From contig JBMHCC010000026.1 in assembly GCA_049890115.1 (NCBI GenBank), positions 1 through 64,000 on the forward strand: 64,000 bases of DNA. Reading direction: 5' to 3'. The position numbers and the translations under genes are program-made. The notes under the pieces are model-generated. The model worked only from the letters and a program-made list of their open reading frames with translations, did not search any database and was not told where the DNA came from. This document shows, piece by piece, positions 51,125-59,758 of this stretch. The DNA is from UBA685 sp049890115 (GTDB lineage Bacteria > Pseudomonadota > Alphaproteobacteria > Puniceispirillales > Puniceispirillaceae). Numbering within the stretch: position 1 is the stretch's first letter; each line of letters starts with the position of its first letter.

Positions 51125-51732
51125 GCCAACTCCCCCTGATAGGGATTGGCAACACCCACCAATGATAAGGCTGCGATTTCCAGTGCTTCCATATCTTCAG
51201 CTTCGTCATTTTCATGATGATCATAACCTGCCAGATGTAACAAGCCATGGATAAATAAGTGACGTGCATGATGACCAACTGAAATATTCATCTCATCAGC
51301 CTGTTGTTTCATAATCTGATACCCAAAGGCCAAATCACCAATATGGCCGTCAAAACCATCTGGGAAAGATAGCACATTAGTTGGCTTATCTTGTCCTCTA
51401 AATTCATGATTAAGACGCCTCATCCTCGCATCATCTGTCCATTGACAGCTAATATCAAAGCTGTCTGATTCCAGAATACCTGCGAAGAAATCAACCAGCA
51501 AGCTGGCATCTTTTTGAAAATCATCATCTAGAATATCGGCCCATGGCTGATAGGTGATGGTATTTTCAACTGTGATATGATTAGAAAACTGCCAGATGAT
51601 GCTATCATCATCCTGACTGTCATGTGGCTCAGATGATACCGGACTATCAGGTTCCGGTGCTATATCATTACCTTCACTTTGGAGCGGTGATGATAAATCT
51701 GATTTTGAATTATGAGGCATTTCTTCCTTCAT
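51121..51732 (-). CDS. ybeY: Endoribonuclease YbeY
   Basis: Zinc-dependent single-strand endoribonuclease for 16S rRNA 3' maturation and ribosome quality control. Its motif His-x3-His-x5-His is visible in His-Gly-Leu-Leu-His-Leu-Ala-Gly-Tyr-Asp-His near 172-182. The 203 residues exceed the usual 150-165 because of an acidic, Ser/Pro-rich N-terminal extension of about 45 residues that looks disordered; part of it may not be translated, as the start is uncertain. It follows phoH, the standard partner. Confidence 0.93.
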   Translation of the reverse strand: MKEEMPHNSKSDLSSPLQSEGNDIAPEPDSPVSSEPHDSQDDDSIIWQFSNHITVENTITYQPWADILDDDFQKDASLLVDFFAGILESDSFDISCQWTDDARMRRLNHEFRGQDKPTNVLSFPDGFDGHIGDLAFGYQIMKQQADEMNISVGHHARHLFIHGLLHLAGYDHHENDEAEDMEALEIAALSLVGVANPYQGELA

Positions 51733-51768
51733 TAATGACCAAGCACTATGTTGTTATCATAGCATGAT

Positions 51769-52773
51769 TTATTTTTGGGGTCTTTGTCTAGTTTCATATG
51801 CTTTTAAAATACGTGCCACAACAGGATGACGAACCACATCTTCACCTGTTAGCTCTGAGACGCCAATCCCTTTAACCCCGCGCAATCGCAAAACAGCATC
51901 TTCTAGTCCTGATTGCTGACCTTGTGGTAAATCAACCTGTGTCATATCACCTGTGATGACCATACGGCTATCTTGGCCAAGGCGTGTTAACACCATTTTC
52001 ATCTGCACAGTTGTTGTATTTTGCGCTTCATCAATAATCACAAAAGCATTGGTTAATGTCCGGCCACGCATAAATGCAAGAGGCGCAATTTCAATTTCAC
52101 CAGACACCATCATCTTATCAACCTTATCAGCTGGCATCATATCATAAAGCGCATCATATAAGGGGCGTAAATAGGGGTCGACTTTCTCTTTCATATCACC
52201 TGGCAAGAAACCAAGCCTTTCACCAGCTTCAACAGCAGGGCGTGATAGAATGATACGTTCAACAGCACGTTTTTTTAAGGCATCAACAGCCATTGCCACA
52301 GCCATATAGGTTTTACCTGTCCCAGCAGGGCCAATACCAAATACCACTTCATTATCAAATAAGGTCTGAAAATAGGCTGCTTGATTCGCTGTTCTAGCAG
52401 CAATTTTTTTCTTCCATGTGACAGCAACAGGCCCGCTAATAGGGGCATCTTTGGCATCATCACTGCCAAATTCAGCTTGGCGCATCATATCATCAATCCA
52501 GTCACGCACCATGACATCATCATTGCCTTCTGGTGATTGTGATAATTTCTGATAAAGCGTCTTGATTGCCTTGCTGGCACGTTCAATATCTTGAGCAGAG
52601 CCTGTTAATTTTATTTCATTACCAAAACTATCTGCTTTGATTGATAAGGCCTGTTCAAGACGAGATAAGGTTTGATTATGCTGACCGCATATAGTGGCAA
52701 AAAGGGCTGAATCTTCAAAAGCAAGGATAAGGCTTTTTTCAGCCTTGTTCGGATTTGTGCTTTGTTTTGCCAC
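51769..52773 (-). CDS. PhoH-family ATPase (YbeZ)
   Basis: Predicted RNA helicase-like ATPase acting with YbeY. In 334 residues Walker A is Gly-Pro-Ala-Gly-Thr-Gly-Lys-Thr-Tyr near 155, Walker B is Phe-Val-Ile-Ile-Asp-Glu-Ala-Gln-Asn near 245, and a KH-like segment lies at the N-terminus (about 20-75). The gene lies between miaB and ybeY, as usual in proteobacteria. Confidence 0.95.
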   Translation of the reverse strand: MAKQSTNPNKAEKSLILAFEDSALFATICGQHNQTLSRLEQALSIKADSFGNEIKLTGSAQDIERASKAIKTLYQKLSQSPEGNDDVMVRDWIDDMMRQAEFGSDDAKDAPISGPVAVTWKKKIAARTANQAAYFQTLFDNEVVFGIGPAGTGKTYMAVAMAVDALKKRAVERIILSRPAVEAGERLGFLPGDMKEKVDPYLRPLYDALYDMMPADKVDKMMVSGEIEIAPLAFMRGRTLTNAFVIIDEAQNTTTVQMKMVLTRLGQDSRMVITGDMTQVDLPQGQQSGLEDAVLRLRGVKGIGVSELTGEDVVRHPVVARILKAYETRQRPQK

Positions 52774-52806
52774 TTAGATCAGTCCTTTCACTAATGAGAG
52801 ATGATA

Positions 52807-54144
52807 TTAGCTACGTCTGATGGCAGCTAGTGAGTTTTGCCTGCCTTCTGAAATCGTCATTGGTATGATTTGGCCAAGCTGGCTGTCATCACCTTCAAAA
52901 TAGACAGATTGCATATAAGGGCTGCGGCCTGTCATCTGGCCTTCACGACCACCAGCACGCTCAACCAAAATATCCATTGCTTGGCCTTCGCATGATTTAT
53001 TAAATGCCATCTGCTGGGCATCTAGTAATTGCTGCAATGCGGCTAGCCTGTCTGATTTAACAGCTTCTTCCACTTGCAAATCAGCATTTGCCGCTGGCGT
53101 GCCAGGGCGTTCAGAATATTTAAAGCTATAGGCAGAGGCATATTTCACTTCATCCACAAGACGTAACGTGGCAGCAAAATCAGCATCTGTTTCCCCAGGG
53201 AAACCAACAATGAAATCACCTGACATCGCAAGGTGAGGCACAGCATCACGCAAGCGGTGAATAATTTTCAAATAATCATCAGCTGTATGGCGCCTATTCA
53301 TAGCCGATAAGATTCTGTCAGACCCTGCTTGAACAGGCAGATGCAGATAAGGCATCAGGGCTGGAATATCACGATGGGCAAAAATCAGCTCATCATCCAT
53401 ATCAAGGGGATGAGATGTGGTATAGCGCAGACGTGCCAGACCATCTAATTCAGCTAAATGATGCAATAATCGGCCCAAACCCCAAATTTTACCATCTGGA
53501 CCTTCACCATGATAGGCATTCACATTCTGGCCAAGCAGCGTAATTTCTCTTGTGCCAGAAGCGATTAATTTTCGTGCTTCATCAACGACCTGTGTAACAG
53601 GGCGCGAAAATTCAGCACCTCTGGTATAAGGCACCACACAAAATGCACAGAATTTATCACAGCCTTCTTGGACAGATAAAAAGGCTGTTGGACCACGGCT
53701 GGCAATTTCTTCAGGCAGATAGTCAAATTTCACTTCTTCAGGAAAATCAGTATCAACCAAATGATTGCGCGCGCCAGGGTCAATTTTGGCGATTAATTCA
53801 GGCAAACGATGATAGCTTTGCGGACCCACAACCATATCAACCCAAGGGGCACGGCGGGTGATTTCTTCGCCTTCAGCCTGGGCAACACAACCTGCCACAG
53901 TGATCATCATATCACGGCCTATTTGATCACGTGCTCTTTCTTTGAGCTGGCGCAAGCGGCCTAATTCAGAAAAGACTTTTTCAGATGCCTTTTCACGAAT
54001 ATGACAGGTGTTCAAGATAACCATATCAGCCTCTTCAGGGGCGTGATGAGGCACATAACCAAGCGGTGCAAGCACATCAGTCATCCGATCAGAATCATAA
54101 ACATTCATCTGACAGCCATAGGTTTTAATATATAATTTTTTCAT
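52807..54144 (-). CDS. miaB: tRNA-2-methylthio-N6-dimethylallyladenosine synthase
   Basis: Radical-SAM methylthiotransferase modifying A37 of tRNAs that read UNN codons. In 445 residues the UPF0004 domain starts with Tyr-Gly-Cys-Gln-Met-Asn, the radical-SAM cluster cysteines lie in Gly-Cys-Asp-Lys-Phe-Cys-Ala-Phe-Cys-Val near 155, and the TRAM domain forms the last 70 residues. It is followed by phoH. In many alphaproteobacteria a fur/irr-type gene sits before miaB; here only 60 bases separate it from rimI. Confidence 0.96.
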   Translation of the reverse strand: MKKLYIKTYGCQMNVYDSDRMTDVLAPLGYVPHHAPEEADMVILNTCHIREKASEKVFSELGRLRQLKERARDQIGRDMMITVAGCVAQAEGEEITRRAPWVDMVVGPQSYHRLPELIAKIDPGARNHLVDTDFPEEVKFDYLPEEIASRGPTAFLSVQEGCDKFCAFCVVPYTRGAEFSRPVTQVVDEARKLIASGTREITLLGQNVNAYHGEGPDGKIWGLGRLLHHLAELDGLARLRYTTSHPLDMDDELIFAHRDIPALMPYLHLPVQAGSDRILSAMNRRHTADDYLKIIHRLRDAVPHLAMSGDFIVGFPGETDADFAATLRLVDEVKYASAYSFKYSERPGTPAANADLQVEEAVKSDRLAALQQLLDAQQMAFNKSCEGQAMDILVERAGGREGQMTGRSPYMQSVYFEGDDSQLGQIIPMTISEGRQNSLAAIRRS

Positions 54145-54204
54145 GAAGCCGTTACATAGAAATGGTGCGGTAATAAATCTCTGGCTAGTATCTTATCATG
54201 GAAT

Positions 54205-54684
54205 TTAAGTTTGGTGCAGCTTTAATTCCATAATCAAAGCGTCAATTTTTCGATTATCAGAGCCTTTTTCACCCTGATAATAGCCATTGCGCCTGCCAAT
54301 AATGGCAAAATGCTGTTTGCGATAAAGCGCAATAGCGGCCTGATTGGTCTCAGCAACATCAAGGATTATCGAGCCAGCACCAGCTTGTTTTGCCATATCA
54401 CAAAGCTTTGATAATAACAGATGACCAAGGCCAAAACGCCGCCTATCAGGCAGAACCGCAATTTCAATAATATCGATCACATCATCAAGCTGACTATAAA
54501 GACAAGCAGCCAGCACCTCATCTGCCTCTTGCAAGGCACAAATCTGATAAGGTGCTTTTGCAAAAAAGGCACAAAAATCATCGAAAGATTGCGGACGATA
54601 CCCGTGATCTGCCAGCAATCTAGCAACTTTGCCATAATGAGCATGATCTGGTGAGAGATTATGAAAATCAGGCTGATAGGCCAT
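54205..54684 (-). CDS. rimI: Ribosomal-protein-alanine N-acetyltransferase-like protein (RimI)
   Basis: GNAT acetyltransferase; RimI proper acetylates the N-terminus of ribosomal protein S18. From ATG 54684 it has 159 residues. The acetyl-CoA motif (Leu-Pro-Asp-Arg-Arg-Arg-Phe-Gly-Leu-Gly-His-Leu-Leu) is near 88-100, and the RimI-type Asn-Gln-Ala-Ala-Ile-Ala-Leu-Tyr segment follows. A GTG at 54714 would extend it ten residues into tsaB; I chose the ATG five bases after the tsaB stop. The tsaB-rimI pair is conserved. Confidence 0.87.
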   Translation of the reverse strand: MAYQPDFHNLSPDHAHYGKVARLLADHGYRPQSFDDFCAFFAKAPYQICALQEADEVLAACLYSQLDDVIDIIEIAVLPDRRRFGLGHLLLSKLCDMAKQAGAGSIILDVAETNQAAIALYRKQHFAIIGRRNGYYQGEKGSDNRKIDALIMELKLHQT

Positions 54685-54688
54685 CTGA

Positions 54689-55393
54689 TTAGGATTTAGG
54701 CTGAGATGTGGCACCTAATTTTGGTGGTGCAACATATAGAGGATCAAGACTAAGAGATGGCACGTTATTTTCCCTGTCATGATGAGCTAATAGCGCAATA
54801 TCACTAGCATTCATCATTATTTTTTTCTGATGATTACCCTCATCAATGGCGCTATCTGGCGGCAATAAAATAACACTATCCGATAATGGGGCCATTTTCG
54901 GTAATTCAGCCAGATTATCGATCGCAATCTCAGCAATATCGCCAACTTGTTGAAGATGCTTATCATAAGGCTGATAGAAATAGGCACCGCGTCTGGTATC
55001 AGCACAAGCAATTAATCTGTCTGGCACTAGGTGAGATGATGGCAGATGACGCAGATAAGAAAAGGCTCTGGCGCGTAAACCATGAATGCCAACAGCGTCA
55101 ATATCTCGTGATAAGGCAAAACCATGTGCGGCTGCCAAACAGACACGCAACCCTGTAAAAGAACCAGGGCCAACACCAGCAGCGATTAGCCCAATATCAG
55201 CAAAGCCCAATTTCGCCTGAGCCAAACAATCAGCTGCCATCATGGTGAAATAGCTGGCATGACCATGGCGTGCATCATTGCGCAATTCAGCTAGAATCTG
55301 GCCATCTGCCACCACAGAGACAGAGGCATGTTCCCCGCTTGCCTCAAGGCCAAGAATAACAATATTTGCATCATGTGATTGATCTGATGGCAT
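54689..55393 (-). CDS. tsaB: tRNA threonylcarbamoyladenosine biosynthesis protein TsaB
   Basis: Partner of TsaD in making t6A37 in tRNAs that read ANN codons. In 234 residues the ASKHA-like core has Ile-Leu-Gly-Leu-Glu-Ala-Ser-Gly near the N-terminus and the signature Gly-Val-Gly-Pro-Gly-Ser-Phe-Thr-Gly-Leu-Arg near 72-82. A less conserved C-terminal half follows. It is upstream of rimI and divergent from the deacetylase gene. Confidence 0.94.
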   Translation of the reverse strand: MPSDQSHDANIVILGLEASGEHASVSVVADGQILAELRNDARHGHASYFTMMAADCLAQAKLGFADIGLIAAGVGPGSFTGLRVCLAAAHGFALSRDIDAVGIHGLRARAFSYLRHLPSSHLVPDRLIACADTRRGAYFYQPYDKHLQQVGDIAEIAIDNLAELPKMAPLSDSVILLPPDSAIDEGNHQKKIMMNASDIALLAHHDRENNVPSLSLDPLYVAPPKLGATSQPKS

Positions 55394-55494
55394 CAGGGCA
55401 GGTCTCTTCTTCGCTAACTAGTCTTGCATCTATGGATAAAATATTATTAGCTCTTTAACAAGGTGAGGGAACGCGGGCTGGCAGGAGCGCTATT

Positions 55495-56547
55495 GTGAAC
55501 ATGTTTTTTAACAATGTCTTTATGAAACAGATCTGGATTGCTGCCACCATGATACTGGTCATGACAGGCTGGCAATCACCAGCTCTGGCACAATCGGCAC
55601 AAGATGAGGTCATGCATGCCTCTGTTTTGATGTATCACCGCTTTAATGAGCAACGCTACCCCTCAACCAATACCACGATTGAACAGCTGGAAAGCCATAT
55701 TGCCTATTTACAAGATGGCGGTTTTAACGTCATGGCGCTAAATGACATTATTTATCGCTTTCAATCTGGCAAAGGTGTACCAGATAAGACAGTCGCAATC
55801 ACCATTGATGATGCTTATTTATCTGTGTTTGAACATGGCTGGCCGCGCTTTCAAGAGGCTGGTTTTCCGATAACTATTTTTGTTGCTACAGACCCGATAG
55901 ATCGTAATTTGCGCGGTTATATGAGTTGGGATCAAATCCGCCTATTACAAGCTGATGGTGTCGGGATTGGATCACAAACCAAATCACATCCTCACATGCA
56001 CCGGATTCCGCTTGAAGACGCTCGTGAAGAGCTCCGCTACTCGAATGATCGCTTTATTGCTGAATTGGGGTTGCGTCCTGAATTATTTGCCTATCCTTAT
56101 GGTGAATATAATCTTGATGTCATAGAGGCTGTTAAGCAAGCTGGCTTTATCGCTGCCTTTGGTCAGAATTCAGGCATTATGCATCATCAGGATCTGATGT
56201 TTGAGCTGCCACGTTTTACCTTTAATGAAACCTATGGCGATCTCAATCGTCTGGCATTAGCTGCTAATGGCTTACCGTTAAAAGTAACTGATTTAACACC
56301 GCCTGATATGGTGATAACCGAAAATCCACCTTTTTATGGTTTTACCCTTCATAGTGATATGGAGCCGAAAAAACAGCTTCGGTGCTTTAATTCAACCTAT
56401 GGCAAATTAGAGGTATCATTACTTGGTCAGCGTGCTGAAATCCGTTTGCCAGGACCTCTCAAAGGGCCACGCTTTCGCATTAATTGCACCATGCCAGCTG
56501 AAAATGGCAGATGGCGCTGGTTTGGCAGGCAGTTTTTAACGCGCTAA
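55495..56547 (+). CDS. Exported polysaccharide deacetylase family protein
   Basis: A 350-residue exported protein with a signal peptide (ending Ala-Leu-Ala-Gln, about residue 33) and a NodB-homology domain (about 45-255). Motif 1 is Thr-Ile-Asp-Asp-Ala with the catalytic and metal aspartates; motif 2 is Ser-His-Pro-His-Met-His, and motif 3 Phe-Ala-Tyr-Pro-Tyr-Gly. Such enzymes remove acetyl groups from cell-wall or exopolysaccharide sugars. The C-terminal 90 residues (a small beta-rich domain) are unrecognised. GTG 55495 is chosen because AGGAG lies seven bases upstream; ATG 55501 is the alternative. It is the only plus-strand gene within the conserved minus-strand block. Confidence 0.87.
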   Translation: MNMFFNNVFMKQIWIAATMILVMTGWQSPALAQSAQDEVMHASVLMYHRFNEQRYPSTNTTIEQLESHIAYLQDGGFNVMALNDIIYRFQSGKGVPDKTVAITIDDAYLSVFEHGWPRFQEAGFPITIFVATDPIDRNLRGYMSWDQIRLLQADGVGIGSQTKSHPHMHRIPLEDAREELRYSNDRFIAELGLRPELFAYPYGEYNLDVIEAVKQAGFIAAFGQNSGIMHHQDLMFELPRFTFNETYGDLNRLALAANGLPLKVTDLTPPDMVITENPPFYGFTLHSDMEPKKQLRCFNSTYGKLEVSLLGQRAEIRLPGPLKGPRFRINCTMPAENGRWRWFGRQFLTR

Positions 56548-56562
56548 AGGTTGTGTAATCGG

Positions 56563-57966
56563 CTAGCTAGCAGATGCGAGCTGATAGCCCTCATAATGAT
56601 AGAACCCATTTTGCAAAATCATCGATTTCAGCGTAAAGACATATTTTTCGGCTGTCTCTGCATAAGGTGATAGATAATCGGCAAGCTGAAGGCCTGTTGC
56701 TGTGCCAGAAATGCGATAGGCTTTTGCGCGATTTTCCCGGAAATCTTGATAGGCATAATGGGTATTCAAATTATGCATGTAAGCGACAACGGAATCATAA
56801 AGGCTGGCAAATGATCTGATAACAGCACGGTTATTGGATGCCTCAAGCGGCTTTATGCCAGCATCTTCACGCCAGGCCCATTGACCAAAAAGCGCATTAC
56901 CTTCTTTGGCAAATCGTGACAATCCCCAACCAGATTCAACAGCAGCCTGTGCCAAGGCCAGAGAAACCGGTACAGGCTTTATCCGTTTGCGCAATTCGGC
57001 ATAAAGAGCCTCATCATCACCTGTGAATTTGCTGAGGCGATACAAATTCTTGAAGCGATCAATTTGTGGCTGATCATTAGTTGAAATCGCTTTTTCCAGC
57101 AAAGCTGCTCTCATTTCAAGCATCTGATTCGATTGAATAATCAAAGGCAGTAACAGAGACACAAATTCCTGTTTGCGTTCTGCCACTGTTAAATCTGCCA
57201 AATCACGAGGCAGGCTTGTGGCAAAGACGGCATCTATTAGACCATCTTCCAACTCAAAGGGGGCTTTGCCTGGCTTTGGCAATCGCCGTGGTGCCTGCTC
57301 TGCTTTGGCTGTCTTTGTCTCAGCCACATCATCTATGATAGCATCATCAGCTTGTTGTTCTGAAACTGTTGATAATGCAGCTAGCCTATTGGTTAATGTG
57401 GTTTGCAAATCAGCGATATCGCGTAATGCATTTTGTGCCAGCCTTGCTTGTCTTTTGGCTTCATTAAGCGCACGCATAGCCTCTGCTTCAAGTGCCCGTG
57501 CTGAGGCAAGTGCCTGTTCAGCTGCCTTATCTTTGGCAGCTGCTTCAATCAGGGCATTACGGGCTCTTGCTTGTGCGCTTGTCGCATCACGAAAGGCCTG
57601 TTTTGCTTCATCATCTTTTTGCCGTGCTAGGGCAAAAGCATCTTCTGCTTCTTGTTTGTCAAGGCTGGCCTGACGGCTTGCTTCAGCTGCATCATCTGCT
57701 TTTTCAGTTGCAGCAGCATCAAGTTCTGCCACCAAATCATCACGTGCTTGCAAGGCTGCTATCTGCGCTTGCAGAGAGGCGATTTCAGCTTGTAATAAAC
57801 TGGCTTGGTCTGTTTGATTATCAGCTTTATCGGCGATTTTATGAGCACTGCTAAGGCGCGGCGGATGCGCGTCAAACACCAAAGGCAGGCTATAGGCACC
57901 CATAATAGCGAGCACTAGAAACACCACTATTTGGCGTTGTGAAATAAGCTGCTTAGAAGATGACAT
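56563..57966 (-). CDS. Bax-like glucosaminidase with N-terminal anchor and coiled coil
   Basis: A 467-residue envelope protein. It has a membrane anchor near the N-terminus (about 12-32), a long Ala/Glu/Lys/Arg-rich coiled coil (about 50-205), a Pro/Lys linker, then a glucosaminidase (FlgJ/Bax-type) domain from about 265. The catalytic-type sequence Ala-Gln-Ala-Ala-Val-Glu-Ser-Gly-Trp-Gly is near 345, followed by Asn-Ala-Leu-Phe-Gly-Gln-Trp. It should cut peptidoglycan glycan strands, with the coiled coil perhaps holding it in a complex. GTG 57996 could be an earlier start. It is convergent with the deacetylase, and both may act on cell-wall sugars. Confidence 0.85.
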   Translation of the reverse strand: MSSSKQLISQRQIVVFLVLAIMGAYSLPLVFDAHPPRLSSAHKIADKADNQTDQASLLQAEIASLQAQIAALQARDDLVAELDAAATEKADDAAEASRQASLDKQEAEDAFALARQKDDEAKQAFRDATSAQARARNALIEAAAKDKAAEQALASARALEAEAMRALNEAKRQARLAQNALRDIADLQTTLTNRLAALSTVSEQQADDAIIDDVAETKTAKAEQAPRRLPKPGKAPFELEDGLIDAVFATSLPRDLADLTVAERKQEFVSLLLPLIIQSNQMLEMRAALLEKAISTNDQPQIDRFKNLYRLSKFTGDDEALYAELRKRIKPVPVSLALAQAAVESGWGLSRFAKEGNALFGQWAWREDAGIKPLEASNNRAVIRSFASLYDSVVAYMHNLNTHYAYQDFRENRAKAYRISGTATGLQLADYLSPYAETAEKYVFTLKSMILQNGFYHYEGYQLASAS

Positions 57967-58039
57967 TCTGCGTCTTTCAAACCTCAGCAACAACACACCC
58001 TTATCAGGGCATTATGCGCTTTTTCAGATCACAGCTATG

Positions 58040-58591
58040 TTAGGCTGGCCTGACTTCTTTGACTTCTGGAATATAGTGACGAAGCATATTTTCAATGCCC
58101 ATTTTCAAAGTCGCTGTTGAGCTTGGGCAGCCTGAACAGGCGCCCTGCATTGCCAATGTGACAATGCCATCTTGGAAATCATGAAAAATAATATCGCCGC
58201 CATCCATCGCAACAGCTGGGCGCACTCTGGTATCAAGCAAATGTTTGATCTGCTTTACCAGCTCATCATCATCCTCATCGGCACTATCAGAAGAGGTGCT
58301 ATTATCACCTTCTACCACTGGCAAGCCTGAGGCGTAATGTTCCATGATACCTGCTAGAATAGATGGCTTTAAGGTAAACCATTCTTGGCTCTCTGATTTG
58401 GTGACAGTCACAAAATCAGAACCGAAAAAGACAGCTTCAACACCATCAATCTGAAATAGACGACGCGCCAAAGGTGATGATTTGGCAGCATCAGAATCTG
58501 GAAAATCTGCGGTGCCTTGACCCATCACATCTGTGCCAGGGATAAATTTCAAGGTTGCTGGATTTGGGGTATCTTCAGTCTGGATAAACAT
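58040..58591 (-). CDS. NifU-family iron-sulfur scaffold/carrier (NfuA-like)
   Basis: Carrier of [4Fe-4S] clusters to target proteins. In 183 residues an N-terminal Nfu_N domain (starting MFIQTEDTPNPATLKFIPG) is followed by a Ser/Asp/Glu linker (about 95-110) and the C-terminal NifU domain with the cluster-binding Cys-Ser-Gly-Cys-Pro-Ser-Ser near 155. This is the alphaproteobacterial and mitochondrial NFU1 layout. It is transcribed alone between trpS and the glucosaminidase gene. Confidence 0.94.
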   Translation of the reverse strand: MFIQTEDTPNPATLKFIPGTDVMGQGTADFPDSDAAKSSPLARRLFQIDGVEAVFFGSDFVTVTKSESQEWFTLKPSILAGIMEHYASGLPVVEGDNSTSSDSADEDDDELVKQIKHLLDTRVRPAVAMDGGDIIFHDFQDGIVTLAMQGACSGCPSSTATLKMGIENMLRHYIPEVKEVRPA

Positions 58592-58688
58592 GATGATTTC
58601 ACCTTATGTCGTAAATGCTCACCGCTAATATAAGCTAGTTTATAGTCATTTTAAAGAGCTGGCTGGCGAAAACAGCTATGCTAGCCCT

Positions 58689-59693
58689 TTAGACTAAGCC
58701 AACTATTTGTTTTACTTCATCAATCACTGGCTGAGCTATTTCATTAGCCTGGTCAGCACCATGCTTTAGGATTTTGTCAATTTCGCTAACATCATCCAAC
58801 AAGCGGCGCATCTCGGTGCTAATTGGTGCAATGACAGATGTTGCCAATTCTGCCAAGGCTGGCTTGAAAGCACCAAAACCCTGACCAGCAAACTCTGCTA
58901 AAACCTGGCTTTGGGTCATGCCAGATAGGCCAGCATAGATACCGATAAGGTTACGTGCCTCAGGGCGTTCAGCCAAACCATCTAATTCTGATGGCAGAAC
59001 ATCAGCATCTGATTTTGCTTTTTTGATTTTCTGGGCAATCAGGTCAGCATCATCAGTTAAATTAATGCGACTCATATCTGATTCAGCTGATTTACTCATT
59101 TTAGAGCTGCCATCGCGTAATGACATTACTCTTGCTGCTGTTGTTTGAATTTGTGGCTCTGGCAACGGAAAGAAATCCACATCAAACATCGAATTAAACG
59201 CTGTTGCGATATCTCTTGTTAATTCTAGATGCTGTTTTTGGTCTTCACCAACTGGCACATGAGTGGCTTTATAGGCCAGAATATCAGCTGCCATCAAAAC
59301 AGGATAGCCATATAGGCCAACGGTCGCATTTTCACGATTTTTGCCAGCTTTTTCTTTGAATTGTGTCATACGATTTAACCAGCCAAGACGTGCCACACAA
59401 TTAAATAGCCATGCCAACTCTGCATGAGCTGATACCTGAGATTGGTTAAATAACACAGATTGCTTCACATCAATGCCAGAAGCAATAAGACAGGCTGTTA
59501 CCTCTCTTGTTGATTGCCGAAGCGCTTTTGGGTCTTGCGGTACCGTGATGGCATGTAGGTCAACCACACAGAAAATAGACTGGTAATCTGACTGATAATT
59601 TACCCAGTTACGAATAGCACCAAGATAATTACCAAGATGAAGATTACCTGTTGGTTGAACGCCAGAAAAAATGCGGCCTTTTTTGCCTGTCAT
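58689..59693 (-). CDS. trpS: Tryptophanyl-tRNA synthetase
   Basis: Class I aminoacyl-tRNA synthetase charging tRNA-Trp. In 334 residues the HIGH-like motif is Gly-Asn-Leu-His-Leu-Gly-Asn near 16, and the KMSKS motif is exact (Ser-Lys-Met-Ser-Lys-Ser, near 200). Bacterial short form without extra domains. It is the third gene of glnD-murJ-trpS, 65 bases after murJ. Confidence 0.97.
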   Translation of the reverse strand: MTGKKGRIFSGVQPTGNLHLGNYLGAIRNWVNYQSDYQSIFCVVDLHAITVPQDPKALRQSTREVTACLIASGIDVKQSVLFNQSQVSAHAELAWLFNCVARLGWLNRMTQFKEKAGKNRENATVGLYGYPVLMAADILAYKATHVPVGEDQKQHLELTRDIATAFNSMFDVDFFPLPEPQIQTTAARVMSLRDGSSKMSKSAESDMSRINLTDDADLIAQKIKKAKSDADVLPSELDGLAERPEARNLIGIYAGLSGMTQSQVLAEFAGQGFGAFKPALAELATSVIAPISTEMRRLLDDVSEIDKILKHGADQANEIAQPVIDEVKQIVGLV

Positions 59694-59758
59694 AATAGCC
59701 TGCCTTGCCTGTCAAAAATTGTTCCGGCACTAAGCCTGTTTTTGCACAAAAAATCAAG

